A stretch of DNA of 64,000 bases from Oceanicella sp. SM1341 (lineage in GTDB: Bacteria > Pseudomonadota > Alphaproteobacteria > Rhodobacterales > Rhodobacteraceae): assembly GCF_003448965.1 (NCBI RefSeq), contig NZ_QRGC01000002.1, forward strand, positions 186,001 through 250,000. The letters are read 5' to 3'. This document shows, in pieces, positions 63,696-64,000 of this stretch. The notes beneath the pieces are model-generated. The model had not been told where the DNA came from and searched no databases. It saw only the letters and a list, made by a program, of their open reading frames with translations. The position numbers were made by a program, and so were the translations under genes. Each line of letters begins with the position of its first letter. Positions within the stretch are counted from its first letter, which is position 1.

Positions 63696-64000
63696 GATCC
63701 TTCAGCTACGAGAAGGCCACCGACCCCGCTGCCGCCGCCGCGCGCGCGGCCGAGGTCGAGGGGGCGAAGTTCGTCGCCGGCGGCACCAACCTGCTCGACC
63801 TCATGAAGCTCGAGATCGAGACGCCGGTGCACCTCATCGACGTGAACGGCCTCGGCCTCGACCGGATCGGCGAGACGGAGGAGGGCGGGCTGCGCATCGG
63901 CACGCTGGTCAGCAACACCGCTCTCATGGCCGATGCCCGGGTGCGCCGCGACTACCCGGTGCTCACCCGCGCCATCGCGGCCGGCGCCTCGGGCCAGCTG
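63692..64000 (+). CDS. paoB: FAD-binding subunit of xanthine/aldehyde dehydrogenase family (partial)
   Basis: The first 103 residues are seen; the window ends inside the gene. [20 protein letters not shown] is the FAD-pyrophosphate-binding signature of the CO dehydrogenase flavoprotein family. [20 protein letters not shown] and [20 protein letters not shown] follow in the expected order. The ATG overlaps the end of paoA. The molybdenum subunit paoC is expected beyond the window. Confidence 0.9.
   Translation, partial: MRSFSYEKATDPAAAAARAAEVEGAKFVAGGTNLLDLMKLEIETPVHLIDVNGLGLDRIGETEEGGLRIGTLVSNTALMADARVRRDYPVLTRAIAAGASGQL

Overview
The window is very GC-rich DNA with tightly packed genes, frequent ATGA or TGATG stop/start overlaps and many GTG starts. 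Gene content points to a marine or soil alphaproteobacterium of the Rhodobacter/Paracoccus type (Rhodobacterales): PutR divergent from a PutA without a ribbon-helix-helix domain, an imelysin / di-haem peroxidase-like / imelysin / DUF1513 iron locus, TRAP transporters and a Pao-type oxidoreductase. The species cannot be fixed from sequence alone.

Layout. 1-10.3 kb: ordinary metabolism (SDR reductase, ABM monooxygenase, flavin reductase, lone FbpB-type iron permease, putR<>putA, glpK, histidine phosphatase). 10.4-16.1 kb: an iron acquisition and storage operon (imelysin, BFD ferredoxin, bacterioferritin, di-haem protein, second imelysin, DUF1513). 16.1-18.2 kb: a divergent histidine kinase / response regulator pair in which each protein carries a degenerate copy of the other's key domain. 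18.3-23.6 kb: MaoC hydratase, an EmrAB-like pump with its MarR regulator, and a DadA-like oxidoreductase. 23.6-28.4 kb: a DctPQM TRAP operon ending in an amidase and a 53-residue membrane protein. A tRNA-Ser(GCT) gene follows at 28.6 kb.

28.7-34.4 kb is a decayed mobile region. It holds a metallophosphoesterase with two frameshifts, remnants of two large serine recombinases joined across a truncated IS3-family element, two small recombinase-associated HTH genes, and an intact-looking parDE toxin-antitoxin pair with a perfect palindromic operator. 34.5-38.5 kb is a copper/redox cluster (Met/His-rich multicopper oxidase, small Cys/His protein, two cytochromes c, DUF305 protein). A sulfatase, an FKBP isomerase and an isochorismatase-family hydrolase follow.

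44.1-60.1 kb is the most unusual part. It is a single three-gene transcription unit on the minus strand encoding a 1252-residue protein, a 440-residue endonuclease/exonuclease/phosphatase-like protein that appears to have lost its catalytic acids, and a 3621-residue giant with a beta-rich N-terminal half and LysM-like modules. None has a visible signal peptide or transmembrane segment and I cannot assign a function. It is the best candidate for an undescribed system. The window closes with a LysR regulator divergent from a nitronate monooxygenase, and the start of a Tat-exported molybdenum aldehyde oxidoreductase operon (paoA, partial paoB).
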